Assembly (NCBI RefSeq): GCF_904848665.1 | Contig: NZ_CAJHCQ010000018.1 | Coordinates: forward strand, 1 to 64,000 | Direction of reading: 5' to 3' | From: Paraburkholderia hiiakae | GTDB lineage: Bacteria; Pseudomonadota; Gammaproteobacteria; Burkholderiales; Burkholderiaceae | Length of the DNA stretch: 64,000 nucleotides | Shown here: in pieces, positions 44,480 to 53,835 of the stretch | Numbering within the stretch: position 1 is the stretch's first letter | Layout: each line of letters opens with the position of its first letter | Notes under the pieces: model-generated | The model's database searches: none | What the model saw: only the letters and a program-made list of their open reading frames with translations | What the model was told of the DNA's origin: nothing | Made by a program: the position numbers and the translations under genes

Positions 44480-45075
44480 AGGAAACCTCGCAGATAAACG
44501 AACGTAAACACACAGATCCACACGAGATCGAGAAAGTGCCAAAAGAGGCTCAGGCAGGCGAGGCGGCGGCGGACCGTGCCGGTCAGGCCGAACTTGAAGG
44601 TCTGGTGCATCATGATCGCAATCCACAGCAAACCCGCCGTGACGTGCAGGCCGTGCGTGCCGACCAGTGTGAAGTACGCCGAAAGGTACGCGCTCGTGCC
44701 GGGCCCCGCTCCATCGGCGATGAGCTTGGCGAACTCGTTCAACTCCATCGCGACGAAGCCAGCGCCGAACAGGAACGTCACGGCGAGCCACACGATCACC
44801 CGGCCGCGCCGCTGCGCGTAGAGATTCAGCATGGCCATGCCGAACGTGACGCTGCTCGCGAGCAGCAGCAGCGTTTCGCCTAGCACGTACGGCAGTTCGA
44901 ACAGATCCTTCGCGCCCGGACCGCCTGCCGTCGCATTCGCGAGCACGCCGAAGGTGGCGAAGAGCGTCGCGAAGATGAGGCAATCGCTCATCAGGTAGAT
45001 CCAGAAGCCTAGCGTGGTCTTGGCGCTGTCGTCGTGACCATGACCCTGGGCGTGAGTAGTAGCAGCGTGAGCCAT
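44476..45075 (-). CDS. cyoC: cytochrome bo3 ubiquinol oxidase subunit III
   Basis: The protein has 199 residues and five membrane helices. FWIYLMSDCLIFATLFATF (near 24-42) and the C-terminal FWHFLDLVWICVF are the conserved ends of CyoC. It starts 3 bases after the CyoB stop and overlaps CyoD by 4 bases. It carries no metal centre. Confidence 0.92.
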   Translation of the reverse strand: MAHAATTHAQGHGHDDSAKTTLGFWIYLMSDCLIFATLFATFGVLANATAGGPGAKDLFELPYVLGETLLLLASSVTFGMAMLNLYAQRRGRVIVWLAVTFLFGAGFVAMELNEFAKLIADGAGPGTSAYLSAYFTLVGTHGLHVTAGLLWIAIMMHQTFKFGLTGTVRRRLACLSLFWHFLDLVWICVFTFVYLRGFL

Positions 45076-45078
45076 GGT

Positions 45079-47088
45079 TTAAGCCATCTCCTCGATTTGC
45101 TCGGATTGATCGAAACGCTGGATGCCGAGTTGCTTGAATCGCGCGTTCTCCATGCGCTCGACCTCGGCGGCCGGGACCCAGTAATCCACATCCTGGTTGT
45201 AGGTGCGCACGATGAACGTGACGATCATGCCGGCAATCCCCACCGCCGCGAACAGCCACATGTGCCATACGATCGCAAAGCCGAACAGCAGGCTGAATGC
45301 GGCGATGATGAAGCCCGCACCCGTGTTGCGCGGCATGTGGATGTCTTCGTACTTGCGCGGCTGAACGTAGGCGCGGCCGGCTTCCTTGTTGTCCCAGTGC
45401 TGCTCCATCGAGGTGATCTCCGGCAGCACGGCGAAGTTGTAGAACGGCGCAGGCGAAGAAGTCGACCATTCGAGGCTGCGGCCGTCCCATGGGTCGCCGG
45501 TCACGTCGCGGTTCGCTTCGCGCTCGCGCAGGCTCACCACGATCTGCACGATGAACGCGAAAATGCCGAGGCCCACGAATACCGCGCCCACGAGCGCCAC
45601 CACGAGCCACGGATGCCACTCGGCCACTTCATAGTGGTTCATGCGGCGCGTCATGCCTTCGAAGCCGAGAATGTAGAGCGGTGTGAACGCGAGCCAGTAA
45701 CCGATCAGCCAGCACCAGAACGACACCTTGCCCCAGAACTCATTGAGCGTGAAGCCAAACACCTTGGGGAACCAGAAGCTCACGCCCGCAAGGCAACCGA
45801 ACACCACGCCGCCGATGATCACGTTGTGAAAGTGCGCGACGAGAAAGAGCGAGTTGTGCAGCACGAAGTCCGCGCCCGGCACGGCCAGCAGCACGCCGGT
45901 CATACCGCCCACCGCGAACGTCACCATGAAGCCGATGGTCCAGAGCGTGGCGCTGTGATAGCGAATGCGGCCGCGATACATCGTGAAGAGCCAGTTAAAG
46001 AGCTTCACGCCGGTCGGGATCGAAATGACGGTGGTCATGATGCCGAAGAACGCATTGACGTTCGCGCCCGAGCCCATCGTGAAGAAGTGGTGCAGCCACA
46101 CGAAGAACGAGAGAATTCCGATCGACGCCGTGGCATAGACCATCGACTTGTAGCCGAATAGCGGCTTGCCCGAGAACGTCGCGATGATTTCGGAGTACGC
46201 ACCGAACGCAGGCAGGATGAGGATATACACCTCCGGGTGACCCCAGACCCAGATCAGGTTGATGTACATCATCGCATTGCCGCCCAGCTCGTTCGTGAAG
46301 AAATGCATGTCGAAATAGCGGTCCATCGTGAGCAGCGCGAGCGTGCCGGTGAGCACCGGGAACACCGCGACGATCAGGATGTTGGTGATGAACGCCGTCC
46401 ACACGAACACCGGCATCTTCATCATGTCCATGCCCGGCGCGCGCATGCGCAGGATCGTGACGATGAAGTTAATGCCCGAGAGCGTAGTGCCGAGACCCGA
46501 TAGCTGCAGTGACCATATGTAGTAATCCATACCAACGGTCGGGCTATAACCCAGCTCCGAGAGCGGCGGATACGCCACCCAGCCCGTGGCCGCGAAATCG
46601 CCCACGAACATCGAGACCATCACGAGCACCGCGCCCACCACGGAGAGCCAGAAGCTCAGCGAGTTGACGAACGGATAGGCCACGTCGCGTGCGCCAATCT
46701 GCAGCGGCACGACCACGTTCATCAAGCCGAGAATGAGCGGCGTGGCCACGAAGAAGATCATGATGACGCCGTGCGCCGTGAAGATCTGATCGTAGTGATG
46801 CGGCGGCAGATAGCCCGCCGAGTCGCCATATGCGATGGCTTGTTGCACGCGCATCATGATCGCGTCGGCGAAACCGCGCAGCAGCATGACGACCGCGAGG
46901 ATGATGTACATGACGCCAATGCGCTTGTGATCGACCGAGGTGATCCACTCGCGCCACAAATAACCCCACTTGCCCGCGATCGTAATCGCGGCGAGCAAGG
47001 CGAGGCCGCCGAGCGCGACAACGGCGCCCGTGCCCATGATGATCGGCTCGTGCCAGGGAACGGCGTCGAGCGTGAGTTTTCCGAACAT
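45079..47088 (-). CDS. cyoB: cytochrome bo3 ubiquinol oxidase subunit I
   Basis: The protein has 669 residues, matching E. coli CyoB (663). The ATG at 47088 begins MFGKLTLDAVPWHEP, the family start; upstream codons are rejected. It has the heme-copper core: a His in FTAHGVIMIFF for low-spin heme, VWGHPEVYILILP with the copper His and cross-link Tyr, HHFFTMG with the other two copper ligands, and HFHNVIIGG near the high-spin heme. It reduces O2 to water and pumps protons. Confidence 0.96.
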   Translation of the reverse strand: MFGKLTLDAVPWHEPIIMGTGAVVALGGLALLAAITIAGKWGYLWREWITSVDHKRIGVMYIILAVVMLLRGFADAIMMRVQQAIAYGDSAGYLPPHHYDQIFTAHGVIMIFFVATPLILGLMNVVVPLQIGARDVAYPFVNSLSFWLSVVGAVLVMVSMFVGDFAATGWVAYPPLSELGYSPTVGMDYYIWSLQLSGLGTTLSGINFIVTILRMRAPGMDMMKMPVFVWTAFITNILIVAVFPVLTGTLALLTMDRYFDMHFFTNELGGNAMMYINLIWVWGHPEVYILILPAFGAYSEIIATFSGKPLFGYKSMVYATASIGILSFFVWLHHFFTMGSGANVNAFFGIMTTVISIPTGVKLFNWLFTMYRGRIRYHSATLWTIGFMVTFAVGGMTGVLLAVPGADFVLHNSLFLVAHFHNVIIGGVVFGCLAGVSFWFPKVFGFTLNEFWGKVSFWCWLIGYWLAFTPLYILGFEGMTRRMNHYEVAEWHPWLVVALVGAVFVGLGIFAFIVQIVVSLREREANRDVTGDPWDGRSLEWSTSSPAPFYNFAVLPEITSMEQHWDNKEAGRAYVQPRKYEDIHMPRNTGAGFIIAAFSLLFGFAIVWHMWLFAAVGIAGMIVTFIVRTYNQDVDYWVPAAEVERMENARFKQLGIQRFDQSEQIEEMA

Positions 47089-47095
47089 GGTGTGA

Positions 47096-48091
47096 TTACT
47101 CCGCTGCCAGGATGGCGCTACGGTTGAGCGTGAGCGCAGGGGCGCTTGGGACCGTGCCGCAAATCGGGTTGCCGTGCACGTCGCGCATGTATTTGCCGAC
47201 CACGCCATCGAACAGGCCCGGTGCGACGTTCGAATAGAGCGTGACCGGCGTCTTTTCGCCGGGTAGCGCGAGTTGCTCGTAGGCCGCGCGGCTCAGCATC
47301 GTGGGCGACGCCTTCGCTTGCGCGATCCACGCGTCGAAGTCGGCGCGGCTCTTGGCGAGCGTTTCGAAATGCATGTCGGAGAAGCCCGGGCCGCTGAAGG
47401 CCGCCGAGCGGCCCGCATACACACCGGGCTCGTTCGCGATGAGGTGCAGCTTCGTCTGCATGGCCGGCATCGCGTAGACCTGACTGCCTAGTTGCGGAAT
47501 GAAAAACGAATTCATCAGCGACTCGGCGGTGAGGTTGAACTCGACGGGCGTATCCACGGGAATCGCGAGCTGGTTCACGGAAGCCACGCCGTAATCCGGG
47601 TAGATGAAAAGCCACTTCCAGTTGAGCGCGACCACGTCCACACGCACCGGCTTCGTTTGCGACTCGATTGGGCGATACGGGTCGAGCGAGTGCGTGGTGC
47701 GCCAGATGAGCACGGCGAGCGTGAGCACGATCACGCAGGGAATCGTCCACACCACCACTTCGATGACGGTGGAATGTGACCAGCGCGGCGCGTAGGTCGC
47801 GTTCGCGTTGGAAGCGCGATAGCGCCAGGCGAACCACAGCGTGAGCACGATCACGGGAATCACGACGAGCAGCATTAGCCCGAGCGCGATCAGAATCAGG
47901 TTCTTCTCCTGCACGCCAATGTCGCCTTTCGGGGCGAGCAGCGCCATGTTGCAGCCGCTGAGCAGGACGAGCGGTGCCGCCGCCGCGAAGAGAGAGGCGC
48001 GCCGCAGGAAGCGCGCAATAAAAGGGGGACGTGGTGAAGAAGGCGGGCCGGCCGTAGCGGCCCGCCCCGAGCGAGGGTCTGGATTGCGCAT
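47096..48091 (-). CDS. cyoA: cytochrome bo3 ubiquinol oxidase subunit II
   Basis: The protein has 331 residues. A basic stretch and hydrophobic segment end in the lipobox VLLSGC, giving a lipid-anchored Cys as in E. coli CyoA. Two membrane helices (about 65-85 and 105-125) precede the cupredoxin domain, which lacks the CuA ligands as expected for a quinol oxidase. NSFFIPQLGSQVYAMPAMQT is conserved. The start at 48091 is preferred; another ATG lies 13 codons upstream. It is the first gene of the operon. Confidence 0.93.
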   Translation of the reverse strand: MRNPDPRSGRAATAGPPSSPRPPFIARFLRRASLFAAAAPLVLLSGCNMALLAPKGDIGVQEKNLILIALGLMLLVVIPVIVLTLWFAWRYRASNANATYAPRWSHSTVIEVVVWTIPCVIVLTLAVLIWRTTHSLDPYRPIESQTKPVRVDVVALNWKWLFIYPDYGVASVNQLAIPVDTPVEFNLTAESLMNSFFIPQLGSQVYAMPAMQTKLHLIANEPGVYAGRSAAFSGPGFSDMHFETLAKSRADFDAWIAQAKASPTMLSRAAYEQLALPGEKTPVTLYSNVAPGLFDGVVGKYMRDVHGNPICGTVPSAPALTLNRSAILAAE

Positions 48092-48181
48092 GTCTGGTTC
48101 CAAGGTTGACGTTCGCGCAAACCCATCCATACGTGCTCACTCTGCTGCCGCACGAGCGGCCGTGGAGGGCCGCTACAGAAG

Positions 48182-48204
48182 CCATACATAGCCTATATGT
48201 ATGG
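48182..48204. promoter_or_regulatory. 9-bp inverted repeat between cyoA and the MocR gene
   Basis: CCATACATA (48182-48190) and TATGTATGG (48196-48204) flank a 5-base spacer. The repeat lies 60 bases before the MocR start and 91 before cyoA, in the divergent gap. ATACA/TGTAT half-sites are common for GntR and MocR proteins. It is likely the MocR operator. Confidence 0.65.
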
Positions 48205-48263
48205 ATTTACGCGCTTCATGCACGCATGCTAGAGTAAGACATCACGCATACATCCGCGACAGA

Positions 48264-49658
48264 ATGACACACGACCACCCTGCCGAAAGCGCCGTCGAGG
48301 TCAATGCGTGGGCCACGGCGATGCAGCCCGGCAACGGCCCGCGCTACGTGCGGCTCGCCGATTTCATCGAAGCTGCGGTGGCGCAAGGCACGCTGCGCCC
48401 CGGCGAGCGCGTGCCCGCGCAACGCAGTCTCGCCACCCTGCTTTCGGTCGATCTGACCACCGTCACGCGCGGCTTCAACGAAGCCCGGCGGCGCGGGCTG
48501 ATCGAGGCACGCGGGCCGCTTGGCACGTTCATCGCCGCACCGCGCGCCGAATTGCTGCAACGCGTGGACCTCAGCATGAACATCCCGCCCGCGCCCGTTG
48601 GCCTCGACATGAACGCGCTGCTGCGCGAGGGCATGGCGCGCGTGCTGGTACGCAGCGACGCCGATCTACTCATGACCTACCACATGGGCGGCGGCGGCCG
48701 CGCCGACTGGCAAGCGGGCGCGAAGTGGCTGCAGCCCATGCTCGGCCCGGTTGCACCCGAGCGCGTGGTGGTCTGTCCCGGCGCGCAGGCGGCGCTTGCC
48801 GCGCTCATCCTCGCCTTCACGCAGCCCGGCGACGTCATCGTCGCCGAGCCGCTGCTCTACCCGGGCCTGCCGCACGCGGCGGCGCAACTGGGACGCCGTA
48901 TCGAGCCCATTGCCGTCGATGCCTACGGCATGCGGCCCGACGCGCTGGAAGCGGCTTGCCGCGAGCACGCGGTACGGCTCATCTACCTGAACCCCACGCT
49001 GCAGAACCCGACCACGGCGACCATGCCGGAGGGCCGCCGCCTGGAGATCGTGCGGGTGGCGCAGCGCTGCGGCGCGCGCATCATCGAAGACGATCCTTAT
49101 TGGCGCTTCGCGCTCGATGCGCCCCCACCGCTTGCGCGCATCGCGCCCGCTCAGGTCTGCTATCTCGCGACGCTGTCCAAAACGCTCTCGCCCGGTTTGC
49201 GCACGGCCTATCTCGCCCTGCCCGATGAAGCAGCGCATGCGCGCCTCGTGAGCGCGCTGCGCACGTTCTCGCTCATGGCCGCGCCGCTCACCAACTCGCT
49301 CGCCACGCACTGGATCGAAGAAGGCGTAGCCGAGCAAATCTTTGCCGATGTGAAGGCCGAGGCGCGCGAGCGCCAGCGCATTGCGGCGCACGCGTTGGGA
49401 TCGTCGGCGGGCGCGGGGATCCACCTCTGGTACACGCTACCGCGCTACTGGCAGGCTCGCGAACTGGCCGTCGCCGCGAGCACCGAGGGTCTCGCCGTCG
49501 CGCCCTCCACGGCATTCCAGCAAGGCCTGGAAACCGCGAACGCGATCCGCATTTCGCTGGGCGCGACGGGTGGCCGCGAGCAATTGCAGGCCGCGCTGCG
49601 CAAGCTCTCGGCGCTACTCGCGAACGACCGCAGCGCGCAGGCGCAAGTGATCGTGTGA
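48264..49658 (+). CDS. MocR-type regulator (GntR DNA-binding plus aminotransferase fold)
   Basis: The protein has 464 residues. A GntR winged helix fills about 28-95 (FIEAAVAQGTLRPGERVPAQ, LLSVDLTTVTRGFNEARRRG). A class I aminotransferase fold follows with NPTLQNPTT, DDPYWRF and the PLP lysine in LATLSKTLSPGLRTAYL. The start at 48264 is chosen because it begins the helix domain. MocR proteins use PLP as effector and often control vitamin B6 or amine genes, but no such gene is next to it. It stands divergent from cyoA with a palindrome between. Confidence 0.88.
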   Translation: MTHDHPAESAVEVNAWATAMQPGNGPRYVRLADFIEAAVAQGTLRPGERVPAQRSLATLLSVDLTTVTRGFNEARRRGLIEARGPLGTFIAAPRAELLQRVDLSMNIPPAPVGLDMNALLREGMARVLVRSDADLLMTYHMGGGGRADWQAGAKWLQPMLGPVAPERVVVCPGAQAALAALILAFTQPGDVIVAEPLLYPGLPHAAAQLGRRIEPIAVDAYGMRPDALEAACREHAVRLIYLNPTLQNPTTATMPEGRRLEIVRVAQRCGARIIEDDPYWRFALDAPPPLARIAPAQVCYLATLSKTLSPGLRTAYLALPDEAAHARLVSALRTFSLMAAPLTNSLATHWIEEGVAEQIFADVKAEARERQRIAAHALGSSAGAGIHLWYTLPRYWQARELAVAASTEGLAVAPSTAFQQGLETANAIRISLGATGGREQLQAALRKLSALLANDRSAQAQVIV

Positions 49659-49856
49659 CGGCGCTTGCCGCGTTTTATCCCCTGGCATCGCAATTGCTGC
49701 CGTTCACCGTTTCCCTTCTTCAGTGCGGCTGGGCGACCGAGCCCACATAATGGCGAAGACGCCACTCTGCGGTACAAGTACACTCGTCGCAGCAGCCAGC
49801 GACCGGATTCGAGTAACCGCGCCCGCAAGGGCGCCCCAAATGCGGGAGACACGACG

Positions 49857-50753
49857 ATGGCAAACGAGCAAATGCTTGCGCAGATGCGCGAAAAACCAGG
49901 CTTCATCGCCGCGCTGGACCAGAGTGGCGGCTCGACCCCTGGCGCGCTGCGCCAGTACGGCATCCCCGAAAGCGCGTATAGCGGCGACGCCGAAATGTTC
50001 CGTCTGATGCACGAAATGCGCGTGCGCATCATCAGCGCGCCCGCGTTCTCGGGCGACAAGGTGATTGGCGCGATCCTCTTCGAAGCGACCATGGATGGCC
50101 AGGCGCAAGGCAAGCCGGTGCCCGCCTTCCTCTGGAACGATCGCGGCGTTGTGCCCTTCCTCAAGGTCGACAAGGGGCTGGACGCCGAGGCCGACGGCGT
50201 GCGTCTCATGAAGCCGATTCCGGGCCTCGACGCCCTGCTCGAACGCGCGGCGAAAGCCGGCATTTTCGGCACCAAGATGCGCTCCGTGATCGAGCATGCC
50301 TCATCTTCGGGCATCGCTTCGATCGCTGCGCAGCAGTTCGCATTCGGTGCGCAGATATCCGCGCACGGACTTGTGCCGATTCTCGAGCCCGAAGTCTCGA
50401 TCAAGGCCCCCGACAAGGCCAAGGCCGAGAAGCTATTGCGCGACGAACTGCTCAAAGGGCTAGATGCGCTGCCGGCCTCCCAGAACGTGATGATCAAGCT
50501 CACGATTCCCGATACGCCCGACTTCTATCTGCCGCTCATCGAACATCCGCGCGTGGTGCGCGTGGTGGCGCTCTCCGGCGGCTATTCGCGCACCGACGCA
50601 TGTGTACGTCTCGCGAAGAACCATCGAATGATTGCAAGCTTTTCGCGCGCGCTCATCAACGACCTCACGAAGTCGATGAGCGATGCCGAGTTCGACGCCG
50701 TTCTCGCCGCGAGCATCGACGAAATCTGGAAGGCTTCGGTGCAGAAGGCCTGA
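49857..50753 (+). CDS. class I fructose-bisphosphate aldolase (Fda type)
   Basis: The protein has 298 residues from an ATG with GGGAG 8 bases before it. The opening matches the bacterial class I aldolase of the staphylococcal type: MANEQMLAQMREKPGFIAAL then DQSGGSTPGALRQYGI. Schiff-base lysine candidates lie in VMIKLTIPD and near GTKMRSVI; ALSGGYSRTDACVRLAKN binds phosphate. It splits fructose 1,6-bisphosphate in glycolysis. Burkholderia usually also has a class II enzyme elsewhere. Confidence 0.88.
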   Translation: MANEQMLAQMREKPGFIAALDQSGGSTPGALRQYGIPESAYSGDAEMFRLMHEMRVRIISAPAFSGDKVIGAILFEATMDGQAQGKPVPAFLWNDRGVVPFLKVDKGLDAEADGVRLMKPIPGLDALLERAAKAGIFGTKMRSVIEHASSSGIASIAAQQFAFGAQISAHGLVPILEPEVSIKAPDKAKAEKLLRDELLKGLDALPASQNVMIKLTIPDTPDFYLPLIEHPRVVRVVALSGGYSRTDACVRLAKNHRMIASFSRALINDLTKSMSDAEFDAVLAASIDEIWKASVQKA

Positions 50754-50841
50754 ACTCGGTCTGAACTGGGCCTAAAGCCGCGCCGGGCGCGACACCCGGT
50801 CGTGACGCCGGTCAGGAATGTGAAAACGAGATGACACGCAG

Positions 50842-50864
50842 CCGGCCTCATTAATCGGGGCCGG
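50842..50864 (+). terminator. possible terminator after the aldolase gene
   Basis: CCGGCC (50842-50847) pairs with GGCCGG (50859-50864). A T-rich run (CTTCTTTTTTCC) comes about 15 bases later, so it is weak as a classical terminator. A TATACT box (50866-50871) right after it could be a -10 element for the next gene. Confidence 0.35.
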
Positions 50865-50902
50865 TTATACTTGCGCCTTCTTTTTTCCCCTATGCACCGG
50901 CC

Positions 50903-51619
50903 ATGAGGCAGTTACTCTGCCTGCTCGCCCTGTTGCCGGGCCTCGTGCAAACCGCGGCCGCGCAGGCGCAGCAGCAGGCGCCCGCTAGCGACATTGTCAG
51001 CGCATCGGCTGCGAGCGAGGTTGCTCCCGCAAGCTCACCCGCCGTTTCCAGCGCCGTTTCGAAATACCTCACGCAAAAGTTCGGTATCGCGAAAGAAAAG
51101 GCCGCGCTAATTTCGCAAGCCGTCACGGGCGCTGCTGAGAAGTATTCACTTCCGCCTGCCGTGCTGCTCGCCATCATCTCGATCGAGTCGCGCTTTCGCG
51201 AGAAGGCGCACGGCGCGAACGGCGCGACCGGACTCATGCAGGTCGTGCCATCAGCGCATCGCAATATCCTTCACAACAAGGACCTCACCGACCCCGAGGT
51301 CAACATCGACGTCGGCTCGTCGATCCTCTATGGCTACCAGCGGTCCGCCGGCGGCGACCTCAACGCCGCGATGAAGAATTACGGCGGCTCGAAGGCCTAT
51401 GCGGAAAAGATCCGCACGCGCGCCGTGGAGTTCAGCAGGGTGCTCGATACCGCTAGCGCGCCAGCCGCAAGCGATGCACCCGCAAGCGCCGGACTTGCGG
51501 CTTCGGCGGCTTCAACTGCGATCGGCGCATCCACGCCTGCCGCTGCACCCGCCGCGGCGTCGGCCGCCTCCGCACAGGCTGCCGTACAAGACGTCGCCGC
51601 TTCGGGCAGCGCGCGCTAA
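50903..51619 (+). CDS. lytic transglycosylase (SLT domain)
   Basis: The protein has 238 residues. A signal peptide (about 1-20, ending AAAQA) exports it. The SLT domain is about 65-185, with the catalytic Glu in AIISIESRFREKA, then GATGLMQVVPSAHR and AMKNYGGSKAYAEKI. An alanine/serine-rich tail of about 45 residues follows. It cleaves peptidoglycan glycan strands. It stands between the aldolase gene and the convergent proQ gene. Confidence 0.9.
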   Translation: MRQLLCLLALLPGLVQTAAAQAQQQAPASDIVSASAASEVAPASSPAVSSAVSKYLTQKFGIAKEKAALISQAVTGAAEKYSLPPAVLLAIISIESRFREKAHGANGATGLMQVVPSAHRNILHNKDLTDPEVNIDVGSSILYGYQRSAGGDLNAAMKNYGGSKAYAEKIRTRAVEFSRVLDTASAPAASDAPASAGLAASAASTAIGASTPAAAPAAASAASAQAAVQDVAASGSAR

Positions 51620-51766
51620 AACCGCTTCCTGCTTCGCTGAGTCGAACTTGCGCGGGATCGACTATACGCACCGAGATTGCGATAAAGGCCGGCGTGTGCG
51701 CCAAACGTTGCGCACACAGCGATCGGCAGCGTCCCCTTCCAGCCGCGCAGTGGCTCGCCAGATGCG

Positions 51767-51800
51767 CAAAAACCCTCGCGCGGCGCAGCCGCGAGAGGGT
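51767..51800 (-). terminator. rho-independent terminator of the proQ-like gene
   Basis: On the minus strand ACCCTCTCGCG pairs with CGCGAGGGT (two bases bulged) around a 9-base loop, followed by TTTTT. It lies 33 bases past the proQ stop. Confidence 0.75.
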
Positions 51801-51832
51801 CGTTTCGGCCAGGAAGATTCCTGTGCGTGGGC

Positions 51833-52777
51833 TTAGGCGCCGGTTGCGGGCGTCTCGCCGTTTTCCGGTTGCTGAACCACTGCTTCCGGCACGTCCGACG
51901 CGGCTTGCGGTTCTGCGCTCGGGGCTTCGGACTGGGGCGCGGTTTCGGTCTTCGCCTCAGCCTTCACTTCGGGCTTGGCATCGGGCTGCGCCTTGCCCTC
52001 GTCGCGCGCCTTGGCTTGCGCTTCGGCCTTGGCCTTCTGACGCGCAAGCGCCGCATTCGCGCGGCCGACGTGCGACGGGTCGATGCCCGGGCCTTCCGAG
52101 GCCGTGCCGTCGAGTTCGTAGCGCGAGCCGCCCGCGGCCACACGCTCGTGATAGCGCGGGTGGTTCACGTGGCGCTTGAGCACGGCGACGATCATCGTGC
52201 GTTCGTACTCGGGGTGCCGCGCAACGAGATCCTCTGCCACGCCGATCTTGAGCGGCAAACGGTCGCGGAAAGCCGGATAGTGCTTCGCAAACACGTTCCA
52301 GACCGTGTTGAGCTGGCGGTTGCGCTCGATGCGCGCCTTTTCGGCCTCGCTCAGATTCGCCGCCGGCTGCTGCTGGGGACGCGCCGGACGGCGGCGCTGC
52401 TGCGCGGAAGCACCCGCCTCCGGCCCGCGAGCCGGCTTCGGCTGCTGCGGGCGGCGAGGCTGCTGGGCGCGCTGCCCCGGCTCTCCTTGATTCTGCTCCT
52501 GCGCTCGCGCGCCCTGAGGGCGGCCGTGGCGCGAGCGCGCGCGCTCGTCCTTGCCGCCGGCTGCGCCCGCAGCCGCAGAACCGTCTCTCGGACCACGCGG
52601 GCCCTTCGGGGCGTGCGAGCCGCCATGGCCCTTCGCGCCCTTGTGAGCGGGCTTGCCTTGCGATTTTTGCGCCTGTTCTTCGGCGGGCTGGCCTGAGCCG
52701 CCCCCCATGTTCTTCTTGATCTCAAGAAGACCTTCCTTGAAGCTCAGGGTACGGCGTTGTTGCGATGCGGCTTTCAC
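51833..52777 (-). CDS. proQ: ProQ/FinO-family RNA chaperone with long basic tails
   Basis: The protein has 314 residues from a GTG at 52777. The FinO/ProQ domain lies in the middle (about 145-235): LNTVWNVFAKHYPAFRDRLP, LKIGVAEDLVAR, ALKRHVNHPRYHERV and RYELDG. The first 140 residues are low-complexity and rich in Arg, Lys, Gln, Gly and Pro; the last 75 are rich in Ala, Lys and Glu. Such tails likely bind RNA or partners. FinO proteins match small RNAs to targets. A divergent SDR gene follows at 52990. Confidence 0.88.
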   Translation of the reverse strand: MKAASQQRRTLSFKEGLLEIKKNMGGGSGQPAEEQAQKSQGKPAHKGAKGHGGSHAPKGPRGPRDGSAAAGAAGGKDERARSRHGRPQGARAQEQNQGEPGQRAQQPRRPQQPKPARGPEAGASAQQRRRPARPQQQPAANLSEAEKARIERNRQLNTVWNVFAKHYPAFRDRLPLKIGVAEDLVARHPEYERTMIVAVLKRHVNHPRYHERVAAGGSRYELDGTASEGPGIDPSHVGRANAALARQKAKAEAQAKARDEGKAQPDAKPEVKAEAKTETAPQSEAPSAEPQAASDVPEAVVQQPENGETPATGA

Positions 52778-52989
52778 GTCCAGATCTCTTCCATATGGAA
52801 CCGGACGCTATGATACCGAAAACGCGGCCGACCCAACCTGGCAATCACTTGCCACGGCCGGTTTTGAGTCCGCCATCGTGCGCCGCGCCACGCCGCGAAT
52901 CCATGCGGCGCGCGGCAAAATCCCACGAATTTCATGTGCCGACACCTTGCGCGCGCAAGGATCGCATCCTTTTTTTTCATCACGAAACC

Positions 52990-53766
52990 ATGACGATTTC
53001 GACATCCGCCCCCCGTTCTGCCATTCGCGCCATCGTTACCGGCCATACGCGCGGGTTGGGTGCGGCGCTTGCGCAACAACTGCTGCAACGGAACATCGAA
53101 GTGCTCGGCCTTGGCCGCGGCGCGCACGAGGAACTGGCTTCGCTCCATGCCGCGCACTTCACTCAAGCTGTCGTGGATCTCGCCGACCCCGCCGCGCTCG
53201 AGCGCTGGCTGGCCGGCGACACGCTGAACACGTTTGCGCTCGGCGCGCAATGCGTGGTGCTTTTCAACAACGCGGGCACCGTCGAGCCCATCGCGCCGCT
53301 CGGCGCACAGGACGCGCTCGCCATTGCTCGTGCCGTGACGCTCAATGTGGCAGCACCGTTGATGCTCGCGAATGCGCTCGCCGCCACGCACGCCCTGAGC
53401 GCGAATGCGTCGCGCCGCATCGTGCACGTTTCGAGCGGCGCCGCGCGCAACGCGTATCCGGGCTGGAGCGTGTACTGCGCGACCAAGGCCGCGCTCGACC
53501 ATCACGCGCGCGCCGTCGCGCTCGACGCGCCAGCCGGCGTGCGCATTTGCAGCATCGCGCCGGGCGTGATCGACACCGGCATGCAGGAGACGATCCGCGC
53601 GACGAGCGTCGACCAGTTCCCGATGCGCGAGCGCTTCGAACAACTCAAGCAGAACGGTTTGCTGTCCACGCCCGAAGCGGCCGCGCAGCAATTGATCGAC
53701 TATGCGTTGAGCGATGCATTCGGATCGGTGCCTGCTACGGACGTGCGCGAACTCGGCAACGCGTGA
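52990..53766 (+). CDS. short-chain dehydrogenase/reductase
   Basis: The protein has 258 residues. The nucleotide motif is TGHTRGLGAALA (about 17-28), with NNAGTVEP near 93, Ser in HVSSGAAR and the catalytic YCATK. It is a classical SDR, probably NADP-dependent. The ATG at 52990 begins the fold; upstream codons overlap the proQ promoter region and are rejected. The substrate is unknown. Confidence 0.85.
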   Translation: MTISTSAPRSAIRAIVTGHTRGLGAALAQQLLQRNIEVLGLGRGAHEELASLHAAHFTQAVVDLADPAALERWLAGDTLNTFALGAQCVVLFNNAGTVEPIAPLGAQDALAIARAVTLNVAAPLMLANALAATHALSANASRRIVHVSSGAARNAYPGWSVYCATKAALDHHARAVALDAPAGVRICSIAPGVIDTGMQETIRATSVDQFPMRERFEQLKQNGLLSTPEAAAQQLIDYALSDAFGSVPATDVRELGNA

Positions 53767-53835
53767 GCGGGTTGCGCAACGCATGCATCAAAGGCCTCCC
53801 GCATATTCCCGCCTTTGAACGTTCGCCGTTGCGCT

